Part shown: piece by piece, positions 22,011 through 33,700 of the stretch | How positions within the stretch are numbered: position 1 is the first letter of the stretch | Layout of the letters: each line of letters opens with the position of its first letter | DNA from: Lasiodiplodia sp. COLG20 | Taxonomy: Eukaryota > Ascomycota > Dothideomycetes > Botryosphaeriales > Botryosphaeriaceae | DNA: 64,000 bases | Direction of reading: 5' to 3' | Assembly (NCBI GenBank): GCA_009801085.1 | Contig: VNWV01000010.1 | Coordinates: 1,030,488 to 1,094,487 of the forward strand | Translations under genes and position numbers: made by a program | Notes under the pieces: generated by a model | What the model saw: the letters and a program-made list of their open reading frames with translations, nothing else | Databases searched by the model: none | Told to the model about the DNA's origin: nothing

Positions 22011-23251
22011 CCTTGCGACAATCGGTGTGGTGTTTAGATATTATTCAATCTGCGACGAGGAATGTCGATTCGCGGGAGCGGAAAACGACAGGGATTAATT
22101 TCTGCAGAGAGGCAGTGGCTGGGTCGGAATGAAGGGATGCGAGGTCGTCCAGAGTGTTGTCACTTTGCGGAATGCTGGGCTCGACGCAGCGCTTGGGCGC
22201 GAGTTTCGGCGCAGGGTGCGGTTGGAGGGAATGTGAGGGCCTGCCGACGATAAAAGAAGGACGTCGACTGCCGGGTCGCACGCAGAGGCGAAGAGAGCGG
22301 AAGCACCGTACGATCGCGAGGCTTGGCGACGGTGGTGAAGAAGAAGGAAAGAAGGGCGCTCAGCGTGAGATGGGCGGCGCGAGTGGTCATGGGGGTCAGG
22401 GCGCGGCGGCGGTCGTGCTATGACCAGGCGGCGCCGGGGTTGGAAATGAGGTCGCCAGGGACCGGGCGCGTCTGATTGGCGCGCAGCCGCGCACCCCGGT
22501 CGCTAGCACACCGGCCGCTCGGGGAGGGGACGTCGTGGGCCTGCAAATCGCTGCCCGTCGCCATGGGCGCCGCCCTCCCGCGCCACGAGGGTGAAGATTG
22601 CTGTCCTGGATGTGTGCACATAAATAGCCGCCAGCATCGTATCCCGCCTGCCCGGCTCAATTGGCTGCCCAGCAGCCGCTACAGCGCCCGGCGAGCTGCG
22701 CCGATTTGCGCTCCAGGCCGGTGCAATCAAAAAAGATCGGCGTGGGCGCTGTGCTCAAGCCGCGGGAGCCGGCCAGCGGAGCTGTGGCCACGCGCAGGGT
22801 CGCGCTCGCAGAGCTCTCGACCACCGCTCAGCCTTGCCCGCACTTCCAGTCAACCCGAAACAACCTTGTTCAGGAGCATATGGCGAGTGGCTATAGCTCC
22901 CATGCGTTAAGCCTGCCCACCCCGTGGAATGGCCGCCACGACAACAGCAGATCCCAGGATGGAGAGAGAAGACGAGCACGTGAGCCTGGACTGAGAGCGC
23001 GTGCGCGTGCTTGGGGCGCTGCGCCTCGGCCAACATATTAAACTTCGAAACGACCCCGGCCAACCACCCGTCAGTACGCGTTGGCTCGGTACAAACGTAG
23101 TCATCGTCTCCGATGCAAAGAAGAAAGATGTTCATTGCTCATAACCATTCCAGGATAGTGATACATGCGCCTATGTCTTCAACACCTGCCGACATTACCC
23201 CTTCTCGCCGTGCCGGCCCTGGTCTACGGGCCTTCCCGCCTCAGCGCGCCC
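22011..23251. other. Intergenic: SH3 gene promoter and 3' flank of BLI-3-like gene
   Basis: GC-rich near 22.0-22.9 kb, with short overlapping frames only. Nothing else recognised. Confidence 0.55.
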
Positions 23252-24100
23252 TCATTGCGGGCTCGCGCGCCCTGGTCAATGTCAGCCACAGTGCTCCTTC
23301 ATCACGCCAGCGGGCAAACTTACACTGCTGCACCTCCGACTCGTCGAGCTTCCGCAGCTTGTTGATCGCCGGAGTCTCGCCCGTGGCCACGCCCTTAGCG
23401 AACTCGACGATCTGGCCGACCGCCGTCTTGCTCGAGATGGCGTACTGCGCTGTCACCGTCTTGACCCGGATGACGCCGATGCGCGGGTCGTCCGGGCCGC
23501 CGTCGTGGGTGCCGTCTCCGAGGTCGCCCAACCACGCCTTCAGACCCGCCGAGTAGTACTTCTTGACTTCTGCGCGGTCCGTCTCGACGATCGCCTTGCC
23601 GCTGATCGATGCCCACTCGCCCGACGACGACAGGAATGCGATGTTGATGTCCGAATCATTCGCCAGGTCGTTCGTCTTGCCTGACTCCGTGTTTGTGTGG
23701 AACAGCAGGTCGAGACCGTTCGCCTCCTGTGATCCTGTCAGCGCTTGATTCACGGCGTAATTAAACCATCGTCCGGCCACAATGTGAAATATACATTCAC
23801 GCCTGGAAGATGGCTCCCTGTATTGTTTTTCGTAAAGAAAGCTGCTGAGCCAAATCCAGGGCGCCCCTGTAGAAGCAAGGGGAAAGCGGGAATGAACCAA
23901 CGTACCTTGCCCGCCAGAGCCATGCATCTGCTGGCTAGCAGTCCGTTCGACATGACCGTCGTCATCATGCAAAACTTTTGCTTGTCAGCAAAGTTGAGCA
24001 GATCCGTCACCTTGGTCTTGAGGTCAGGCTCCTGCAGATTCTTGGCGACATAGGGGTCGGCCGTCTTGCTGCCAGTGTCCGCGTTGCTGAAGGTCGACAT
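23252..24100 (-). CDS. bli-3: BLI-3-like PNPOx-fold flavin-binding protein
   Basis: Three exons (24100-23906, 23726-23324, 23271-23252) give 205 residues. The protein matches the BLI-3/general stress 26 branch of the pyridoxamine 5'-phosphate oxidase-like split-barrel family: KFCMMTT and a following SRCMAL strand, then LLFHTNTESGKTND, DINIAF, GEWASISGKA and a final EVQQWRASPQ. The last exon adds six residues; its intron has a GCTGACAT branch and ACCAG acceptor, and without it the frame runs on implausibly. The family binds FMN/FAD; BLI-3 of Neurospora is induced by blue light through the white collar complex, so light or stress induction is plausible here. An in-frame ATG at 24274 would add 58 Arg/Ser/Ala-rich residues resembling a mitochondrial presequence; I prefer 24100 (context CAAAATG). 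Confidence 0.85.
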
Positions 24101-24712
24101 TTTGGTCGAGTGGATGCTCTGGACGTGTGCTGGAAAGTAAGGTGTTTGTGCAATCGAGGTTCGGAAAGCGTTGCTGCTGTGACGTGATGTGAGCGCTGCT
24201 GCTTCATAACTTGCCGGTTTTGGAAACAGCTTCGATCGCACCTGCCGCAGGACGACAATGTGGAGGCGATTCATCCTGCCACACCAAAAGTATTGAATGA
24301 AATCAACTTACAGTGAGAGCGAGGAATTTGTTCGCTGGTAGGTTGCTCTCCAAGAGCTGCGACGCCGGCCTTTGAATAGTTGTGGTGAATATACTGACGT
24401 CATTCACATGTACATACCAGACGACGCGGGGCGGCCCTTTCTTCTTTGGTTCATTGCGGCGCCGCAAGCCCCTCACTTGCGACATCGATCAATGAGATCG
24501 TGGCACTTGCGTAAGATCAGCTAGGCTCCCGATCGCCTACCCCAACTTGGAATGTGGTTTTACTGGTCTAGAAGCTACCCGCCATGTTTACTTGCAGCTC
24601 GGACGGCGACTCCACATCATCACTCTCATGTCATCGATGACGGAACAAGTTGCTGTTTTCGTTTTGTCGAGCGCTATCCAGGGTATCTCTAACCTCCAAT
24701 CCGAATCCAAAG
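24101..24712. other. Intergenic: BLI-3-like gene promoter
   Basis: Upstream of the BLI-3-like start and downstream of the PCI gene. It contains the possible N-terminal extension to 24274. No other gene seen. Confidence 0.5.
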
Positions 24713-26827
24713 TTATGCCCCCGCGGCACCGACTGGTCTCGCGCCGCTCAAGTTGATGACCCTCCCCGCACCGAATGCCCCGCCCGTCCGCGCCGTCGGG
24801 CTATCCGCCTTCCAACCGGGCACCTCGTCGCTAAACTTCGCTTTGATGACCTGCCACGGCTTGGGGAACCCTGCAGCCAGTGCGCCTTTTCGCTTCGCGC
24901 CGGTGATCGCGAAGCGCAACTGCCTATGCGAGATGAAGCCTCCCAACAGGCCTTGGTCGATCAGCGATGCTACGATGCTCTCAATTTCGTCCATGTCCGG
25001 CGCCAAAAATTCGGGCTCGACCTCGTCCGCGCCCTCGAAGTCGGCGTCCACGTACAGCTGGTTCTTCGACGGTTCCATCGTGAAAAACGCCCAGTTGGGA
25101 TGCCTCTGCGCCGGGCCGCGGTAGGTCGCCGCCTCGGGAGACAGGGCCTTCTTCTCCAAAAACTGTGCCAGCACAACGAGGTCTTGCAGGCCGAGCGTTG
25201 GTGCTTTCCTCGACGTCGGGTCTCCCTGGTCTCCGTTGATGAGGAACGTCCGGCGTATCAACGAGCGCCAGACCAAAACCTCGCAGCGATTACGCAGTTG
25301 GAATAGTATTCGGTGGAAAAGGAACCACTCCACATGATCGCCCTTGTCAACGTCCAGCAGCGTTCGAAACCTAGCGAGGTCTCCTTTCACGATCGCTCGA
25401 CATATCGGGCCAAATCGCTCCCTAAGCCCGACAGCTTCGGGCTGCTGGTACAGGTGTTGCGAAGGGAACCGCCCGAGGATTATGTTGGATGCGACCAGGT
25501 AAATGAGGATCAGGCGTCGCTGGTTGAGGCGCTCCGGATTGCACTGATTATACGCGGACTGGAGGGCGAGCTGGGCGCGATAAAAGTGGTTGTTGGAAAA
25601 GTGAAAGCGACCCAGGTAGTACAGGTAGGTCACTCGCTCCGGCCAGGGGAATATTGCCAGAGGAGGGGATGCGTTGTCGATGTTGGTAAATATTGTGTCC
25701 GCGCTGCGGGATTTGCTGCCTTGGAAGAGAATCTTGAGACAAAGGTTGGCCAGCTTGTAAATGCCGACCCTCTTGCCGTCGGGCCTGCCGTCGCGCACGC
25801 CAGACATATTCCCCGTCCGGTCATTCAAGCACGTCACGAACGCGTTCCGTATTATCTCGACGGCCTTTTCGCCGAGCGTCTGCTTTTCTCCTCCGTCGTC
25901 ACCTCCTTGTGGCTGAACATTAACTATGAGATCCGGGCGCTTGTCGAGGATGATGGCGAGCGCGGCGAGCATTCGGGAGCAGTTGATGACGGTCGGTAGG
26001 ATGACGATTCCCATGGAGGAGTGAGCCAACGCGCTGTTGCATTTTCTGAGCGGTCTTGGTCAGTCCCGAGTTCCAGCGCCGCCGAGGGTGATGCGGTCTT
26101 ACGCGGCTAGTTCTGCGAGCAGATTGTAGGCCTCCAATTGCTTCGTCGACAGGTTCTCGACATCGAGGTCTCTCAAGAAGGCAAAGTATTGGGCGATGAA
26201 GCGGACAAAGGCCGACCAGGATGAGCCGTCGTCGAGCTCCTGCAGGCCAGGGAGGGCCCGGTTGCACTTTTCCTCCAACGCGTCCTCGGTGCCCTTTGGA
26301 AAGGCCCCTCTGATCTCGTTGATCATCTGTGTGTACAAGGGCGGGTAGACGCCGCCGGTCGGCTCGAAAACTAGGTAGTCTTGCAGCTTCGCGCCATCCT
26401 TGGCCTGCAAGATGGCAGCGATCTCGGTGAGGAATTGGTCGACGGTCGGGGTAATGGCCATGCTGATGCAGGCGGCGTCGACTTCTCGGCCGGTCTCCAG
26501 GTACAGGACGCTCTTGAAAAAGTCGTTCCGCAGCCGCGCCGGCAGGGTCCAGTCGTAGGGATGCTCGGGCGCGATGGATTGCCAGACGTTGACGAAGACG
26601 GCACGGAGCGCGTCGCGGCCGAGGGTGATGTGAGGATTCTGAGCGAGCACAGCGAGAAAGCCCTCGACCGGGTCTCCGTCGGCGTCGTGTAGGAAGGCTT
26701 CGAACCGAGATTCGGTGGTGCTGGCGTGCGAACGCTGAGGGAGTGACGAGGGAGGATTCGCGGCGAGTCTGACGCGCGCGCGCTCTGGCTCGTCGATCGC
26801 AGACCGCCCGCTAGGTCCACGGTCCAT
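24713..26827 (-). CDS. PCI-domain protein (Thp1/PCID2/Csn12 family)
   Basis: Two exons (26827-26103 and 26045-24713, 57-bp intron with a GACTGACC branch) give 685 residues. The N-terminal 240 residues are helical. The remainder has helical repeats (FPWPERVTYLYYLGRFHFSN, AQLALQSAYNQCNPE) leading into a winged-helix PCI module at about 450-640, with the pattern DEIESIVASLIDQGLLGGFI. This order is that of the Thp1/PCID2/Csn12 group; Thp1 binds Sac3 in TREX-2 at the nuclear pore and couples transcription to mRNA export. It is longer than yeast Thp1 (455 residues), as the N-terminal part is extended. Thp1 is favoured over Csn12 by the long N-terminal helical region, but not certainly. The start is ATG at 26827. 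Confidence 0.82.
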
Positions 26828-27130
26828 CACAACGACGAACCTTGAGTGATGCCGACTTCATGGTTGCCAAGCAGTCCGAGAGCAGATAAAGCCGGAGAGC
26901 AGCCTTTGTTGCTCGATCGCTATTGTCTCACATTGTTTGCTACCTCCCGTCTACTTTGTGAGAGCTGCGACGCGCCCTTTCACATGAAGAGGACGTGCTC
27001 GGACTCTACGTCATTGCGACGAAGGTGCTTGCGTCTGCTTAGAGCAATTTCCAAACCGGGTCAGCCGCTTCCGCCTCAGCTTCAAAAGCCGCATTTCTCC
27101 TCAAGCTTGTCACATCAATTGCTTTCCAAA
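26828..27130. promoter_or_regulatory. Divergent promoter, PCI gene and monooxygenase
   Basis: About 300 bases separate the two divergently transcribed start codons, so the genes share a short promoter region. No clear TATA is seen. Confidence 0.5.
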
Positions 27131-28751
27131 ATGGATCTCCAAGGCCTCCTCTCGTACTTTATACACCATCCCATCATCTTTCTCTATCAGCTTATGCAAT
27201 GGGCTCTCGACAAGCTTCTCTCGCCGACACCCCCACCGCCCAGCGCGGACCTTAGCAGACCTAAGATTGCAATCATCGGCGCTGGTTTGACTGGAGTCTC
27301 TGCGGCGTCCCACTGCGTCGGCCATGGTTTTGACTGCACCATTTTCGAGGCCGGAGATCGCAAGGCTCTCGGCGGGATCTGGAGTGTAAGTTCAGGTGTG
27401 AATATTGCGGATCGCAACTGATCGATACGCAGAAAGTGAATAATACTTCTGGTTTGCAAATCCACAGCATCATGTACCGTTTTCATCCCTCCGTGAAGTG
27501 GCGTGGAGGATATCCCGATCGTCGGCAGATCGTCAGCCAGATCACCGAGCTTTGGGAGTTTTATGGTCTCGAGCAGCGCACTAAGTTCAACACCCGCGTC
27601 GAGAAGGTCTACAAGGACAACAATGGCCGCTGGATTATCAACGACACGTCCAACGACCGCTTTGATGGTATCATCGCTGCCGTCGGAACCTGCGGAGACC
27701 CCAAGGTGCCCCACATACCCGGCCAGGAGAAGTTTAAAGGAGAAATCTACCACTCTTCCGAGCTTGACGGCAAGCAAGCCAAGGGGAAGAAGGTCCTGGT
27801 CATCGGTGGAGGAGCGAGCGCCGTGGAGGCTTTGGAGTTTGTAGCCAACGAGGACGCCGAAAAAACACACGTGCTTTCCAGGGTGAGTGAGACATTAGAT
27901 GTAGACCGTCCCTGATGCTGACTGAACAGTCCGAAAAATGGATCATCCCCCGTAATCCAATCATCGACATGCTGCTGGCATTCAATATATTTGGCCAAGA
28001 GACCATCTTTTCTTGGATTCCCGAAAGTCTGCTTCGCCTTTTCTTCTATCGCGACCTCAAAGACCTGTCTCCTCCTCCCGGTAGCAAAGGTGTTTTCGAG
28101 GAGACGCCTATGGTCAACGACGAAGTCCTCGAACTTGTCCGCTCCGGCAAGGCCGATTGGCTCCGCGGCGACATCATCGGCTTCGAAGAGAATGGCATCC
28201 GCTTCAACCACCGGTCGCAAGGCACGCCCAAGGGCGGGCCAGGTCGCGAGCAAGTGATTGAGGGCGACGTCTGCATCCTCGCCACAGGCTACCAGCGACC
28301 GTCACTCTCCTTCCTCCCCGGCGAGTGCTTCGACGAGCCGTACGACCCGCCGAACTGGTACCTGCAAGTCTTCCCGCCTGCCCACGTCGACATTTGCGCC
28401 AACAACTGCACCTACGTCAACGCGATTGGTTCCGTCGGCAACTACCACATCGGCATCTACACCCGCTTTCTGCTCATGTATCTCGTCGACCCTCTCACCC
28501 GCCCCCAGGAGCGCTGGATGAAGCGCTGGATCGACATGACCCGTTGGATCAAGTCTAGGGCTCCCACCGGCGCCTTTGACTTCTTCACCTACTCTGAGCT
28601 CATCTACTGGTTTGTCTTCACGATCGTCGTCAATCCCTTCCGCTGGAAGTGGGCCGCTTTTGTTCTTTTTGGCATCGGCAAGTCCGTCCCGCTACATGTT
28701 GTCCGTCAGGAGGATAAGATTAGGAATGGACTGGGCATGAAGGCGAGGTAA
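27131..28751 (+). CDS. Flavin-dependent monooxygenase (FMO-like), membrane-anchored
   Basis: Three exons (27131-27385, 27433-27882, 27930-28751; both introns 47 bp) give 508 residues. A hydrophobic N-terminal helix (residues 5-30) could anchor it to the ER. The FAD Rossmann motif IIGAGLTGVSAA lies at about 48-59, the FMO-type motif FKGEIYHSSE at about 187-196, and a second, NADPH-binding GxGxxG-like motif VIGGGASAVEA at about 207-217. A further hydrophobic stretch near 458-485 is possibly a second membrane contact. It should hydroxylate or Baeyer-Villiger oxidise an organic substrate using NADPH and O2. The substrate is unknown; there is no biosynthetic cluster around it. No defects are seen. 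Confidence 0.9.
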
Positions 28752-30783
28752 AATGAGCTACGGCAATGTCTGGCCTGACAGATAATCTCGTTTGAATAAC
28801 GATTAATCACTACGAAGGTTAGCAATTGTTGGAGATGAGGAATAGCATACCTTTACGCATGATCCTCGCTCAGGTAGCGAGCCAGAATATTTTACAAATA
28901 TAGATCAATGACACATGATTTCCAACCATCGACTTTTACATAATACCATACGCAGCCATTTACACTCACAGTCAAATTCTCACGATAAACTGTCCATTCT
29001 ATAATTAAAATGAATTGCATACGTTGTTGACCAAATTAATGAGTCTGCACGCAGCTGTTCCTTCAGAAAGAGCATGATCGAAATAAGCTGATTTAATGAA
29101 CGCTATTCTAAAACAGTAGCGTATTTATGAAGCAAGCAATTGCGTAGTTGATGTTCTAGAAAGAGTAGATACATTGAAGTACTTAGTTGTAGTGAAAATC
29201 AAAAAACATAGCAATAGAACGTGGTAATACTTAGAAGAATCGACATGTATTTATCAAGTATGCTACTACTAAAAAACCTCACCTAATTGCATTTCTGTTT
29301 CTATACATTCTGAATAATTTTTCGTTGTTGACTTTAACATAAGGATAAAGATATAGACTTAACTTTATGCGGGGCTTATATTTACTTAGAAGCTATTCCC
29401 TAGAAGCTTATAAGGGCTTCTAGGGTAGCTGACAGATATATTGATTATACAACTCTATGGAGAAGGGTACTGTTGTTTATGAGCGATAAATGTATCCTTG
29501 TGTTAGATGAGCTCGCCTTTAAACCAGGTTATTCACTGTTATACACTTTACTGGCGAATTATCACTGAATCGACAAACAAACTCCGGCGCTCCAAGTCTG
29601 TCATTTACAAGACTACTTAAAGAAAGGTTCTAAAACATTGGGTCGCGAAGGGTTAAAAAGGTAGTTGGATTTAACGGAGCTTCAGCCGACACGACATATC
29701 CAAGCACCAAATCCAACTAACCATCCATGAAGACAGTGCTTAATTTCTCAATAAAGGTCTCCGGAAAGCCATCCTTAGTCACTGTACCTACATCTGAAAC
29801 ACGGACTGAAGCTCAGTTATTGGGATGCAAGACAACGCTTTCTAGTCGAGGGATTCTGGATCGAAGCACGTCAGTAAACGGGACATGTTCCTCAATACAC
29901 ACGAATTTCAAATTCGAACCAGCTGGGATAGGCATAATGCATAGTAAAATTCCAGAATAGATATCCAATTCCCAAGCAAAAAAAACCCCGACCACGCTAC
30001 AAGATCCAAAAAGCATTACACAATCGCCGATCCATGCCATCCTTGAATATCCCCCTTATGAAGCCAGTAGAAATATGATGGGTAACAAGAAAATACAAAA
30101 AACCCAATCTAACTTCGCCATCAACCCATCGAACCATCGCGCATATCCTAATCGAAACGTTGCACGCCTGAAAGCGCGGAGCTGAATATCAAATAGCCAT
30201 CGACTCCTTTCCCTCGTACAAAGACAATCGTCGCAACCACCAAACCGCTCGCTCACCCCCAATTCCACATGTACATCCAATCCCTACAACAAAAAGAGAT
30301 GTCTCGTGTCCTTCATCCCCCTTGGGCAGGGCGGAGAAAAAGAAAAAAGAGAAGACTTTTCTCCCAATCCTATATACAGCGAATGCTATAAATAATAGAA
30401 GTAGACATATGTTGAAATGAGATACAAATGGTGTGAGAGTGTGCGTCGATCTATTGAATATGTATGACAGGATGAGAGGATGTTCGGCCCGGATGGAGAA
30501 TGTAAAGACGGGCGGAAAGCGAGAGTAAGAAAGGTATGCAACCCTTACGCGCAAAAATGCTCTCTCCGATGGTAAATGCAAGCCTCCCAAAGAGGTATAT
30601 GGTCGTCAAGTCATCATGATAAATGTGGACGAACACGTCCGGAAAACTCCACAGACTGTGTCTGTATGTGGTTGACAGATTAGGAAATATGTCTCAACGC
30701 TCATTGAAGCGTATGTAGTATGTTGGACGATATGAGAAAAAGGAAATTCTCAGTCAACTTGTACGGCATGAAGATGCGATTAT
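28752..30783. other. AT-rich spacer
   Basis: 28.76-29.7 kb is strongly AT-rich with stops in all frames, consistent with decayed, possibly RIP-affected DNA. From about 29.7 to 30.78 kb composition is mixed and includes the 3' flank of the RasGEF gene. A perfect 10-bp inverted repeat, CCCTAGAAGC/GCTTCTAGGG, lies at 29398-29425. No gene recognised. Confidence 0.55.
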
Positions 30784-33700
30784 TCACTCCAGCATCCGGC
30801 TCCTCGCCGAAATCTCCTCGTCGGTCAGAGCGGCCATCCAGACACACTTGGGAATGAGGTCCGAATTGGGCTTGAGCTCGTAATGGGTACTGGCCTCCAG
30901 CAGCCGGAGCAGGTTCTTGACGATCGAAGCCGAAGTCTGGTGACGCTCAAAGTTGATGAGCGGCTCACCGTCATCGTTCTCGCCGGCGGATACGGTCGCT
31001 GGCTTCTGCGCATTGTAGATCAGGTCACGCGTGTAGATCCCAATAAACGGGATGCATCCGTCATCGAGGTTGACCGTCTCCATCTCGAGGCGAAGGTTGT
31101 GGAAATTCTTCACCGGTTGCACCAAGCCCTCCAATTCGCGGAGAGTGCGACGTTCCGCATCCGGGACGAGCTCCCAGGTCTTGGACAGGCGTGCGCAGTC
31201 GGCGGACAGGAGCGCGACCGTAAGCTGATACATCGTGGCGTAGTTGCGCAAACGACGGGCGTGGTCGGCGATGTGGATGAACTTGACAATGCAGCGCACG
31301 CGTTCCTCCAGATCCTCGGTGATCACAACCTCGGACACCGCCCACTTCACCATGATGTTGAAGCGAGCGATGACCACGTCGACACCACGGGGCTCTTGAG
31401 TACGCAAATACTCCACCCAGTCGCGAATCTGAGGCGAAGACTGCTTCCAACGCAGCTCGATCAGCTCCTTCCAGTCGATTTCGTCGAGTGCGTCCTTCTC
31501 AACGATGGTGAACTGCTCCGCGAGGGTCTCGGAGTCGAAGGCGAGGACAAAGGGAATGTGGCGCTCCCGCTCCGGAATCGAACGGTTCCTCGGCCTGTTC
31601 GCGCCGGTCATGCCGTTCATCTTGATCGGCTCGATGTGCGAGTCCGACTTGTTGACCCTGTGGCTCGCCTGGAAATCTTGCGCCTGTTGGAATCCGTTCT
31701 GGGAAATCGGAGCTGTCTGGAGACCGTGCATAGGCGGCGTCAAACCCGGTGTCGGGAGGCCTCTATGGAAGACCGTCGAGTCCATGTTGTTCGGAATCGT
31801 CCTGTCCAGCACGTTGTCGTTGGTCGGCGGCGTGGGAGGGTGGCGCAGCGGACGCGGGACCAGCTCGTCCCCGAACTCGAGGTCGGCAGGTTGGTCATCG
31901 AAGAAACTCCGCACGCCGTGGCTCTCACGCCTCGAGTCGTTCGGCACGCTGGTCGAGATGTCCGACGAAATGTCGTCGAACTCTTCCTCGGGGTCCAGGA
32001 GGAACGACTGGTGCGTCTTCACCGAGTTGGGCGACTTGGGTGACTTTGGCGATCTAGGGAACGTCGAACCACGCGGAATCCTGCGCATGCTTTCCGTTTC
32101 TTCAATATGCTCAATCGAGGAGCCAGCCGAAGGGTTTTGCTGGTCCAGCTGGGCAGCACGCCAGGCCTGGGGCGACAGAGCGGCTGGGCGAGCGGAGTCG
32201 ACGGACGGTTCGTTGATCCGCTTGCGTGTGACGGCGGCGATGTCGCTGTTGCCACGGTCGAGAAGGGGGACGCTGGAATACGAGTATTCGGACTGGGGGA
32301 CCGAGCTGTCTGGCATGTACGTCGGGGACGTGTGCTGCTCCGACGATGGCGACACCACGAACGCACCCGACATCGTCTGCTGTCGATGAGTGCCAGAGGA
32401 CTTGACGTTCGGTTCTTGGTCCGTAGCGGTCGCGTCCGGTCCTCCGTGGGAATCCTCTCGCTTCATGGATTGACCCGGGGCTCCCCTGGGGATGTAAAAC
32501 TCCGCCGCCTGCGGCGACGGATCCGGGCTCTTCTTCTCGTACTTGCCCTCGAGCTTTAGCAGGGCAGCCTCGATACCTCCGTCGTCGTCATCATCGTCAG
32601 GCAATGCAGCCAGCCGTGCTACTTCCCTCTCGAAGGAGGGCCTGAGGACCGGCTGTGAGGAGTGCGTACCGATGAGCGACAGCGACTTCCTGGCGGCAGG
32701 CAGCTGCAGCTGGTCGAACTCTTCGACGGCGCCTTCGACGGCGTCTGGCGCGTAATTCCACATGTCATTCCAGCCAGCTGTGAGAGGAGGATACGCCACC
32801 GAATTCGTCACCGAGTGCGCGAAATTGGATACCGAACCAGTGGATCGTGGACGCTCGATGGGGCCCAGATCGGTCATGTTCGCGGCTCCACGAAGATCTC
32901 CACCCGGGCGTCTGCGAAGCATGCGCGCAGGGGCAGGAGCTGCGGGGCGGTCAAGATGGAACGGGTCGTTGTCGGAGGATCTGGTCATCGCGTCGGAATC
33001 GATGCTGTACCCGGGTCTGTGTTTTTTCGTCATACCGCTTTGGAACGAGGCAAATCTTCGCAACGAGTGCGAGCCCGAAAGCGTGCGACTCGGATACATC
33101 GACCTCGAGTGCCTCAGCAAAGACGGACGATCCGTGGGCAGGCCGGGCACAGGATCCATGTCGTAAGAATCGATTTCGTCGTAGGAGAAGTTGACTGCGT
33201 TCGGGGCGGATGTCGTGGAAGGTATCGTGACGTCGGGGTGGATGGTGACGGGCGGGAGAGAAACGACGGGCTCGCCGCGCCGGGAGGCGACTCCCAAGCT
33301 GTCCTTTCCCAGCTTGTCGTCGTCGTCGCTCTGCCTTAGAGCATCGTCCAGGTAGGAAGTGTCGGGAGCTGCCGCCACGGATAGCGCAGACGCCGTATCC
33401 TCATCGGCCGGAAGGGCACCGGACATGACCAGAGGAACGGGGGGAGGGGCACCGGTATCGTCGAATATGAGGATTGAGCCGCTGCCCATCGTCACCTTGC
33501 TGAGACCTCGCTCGACCCCAGGACGAGCTTGTCGCGAGCCGTCGCTGACGGGGTGCAAGTCAGCTCCTGAGGCCCGTTCCGGACTCTGATGCAGGGGTGA
33601 CACCCCACTCGCGCGGTTCCGTCTTTCCTTATCCAGCTCTTCGTCCAGCGCCTTCTTGAAACTCTCGGCTACGCGCCGGGAGAGGAGGTCCACGCGGGTC

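Noticed and set aside
30883..32043. 386-codon plus frame
   Set aside because: Antisense shadow of the catalytic part of the Lte1-like gene.
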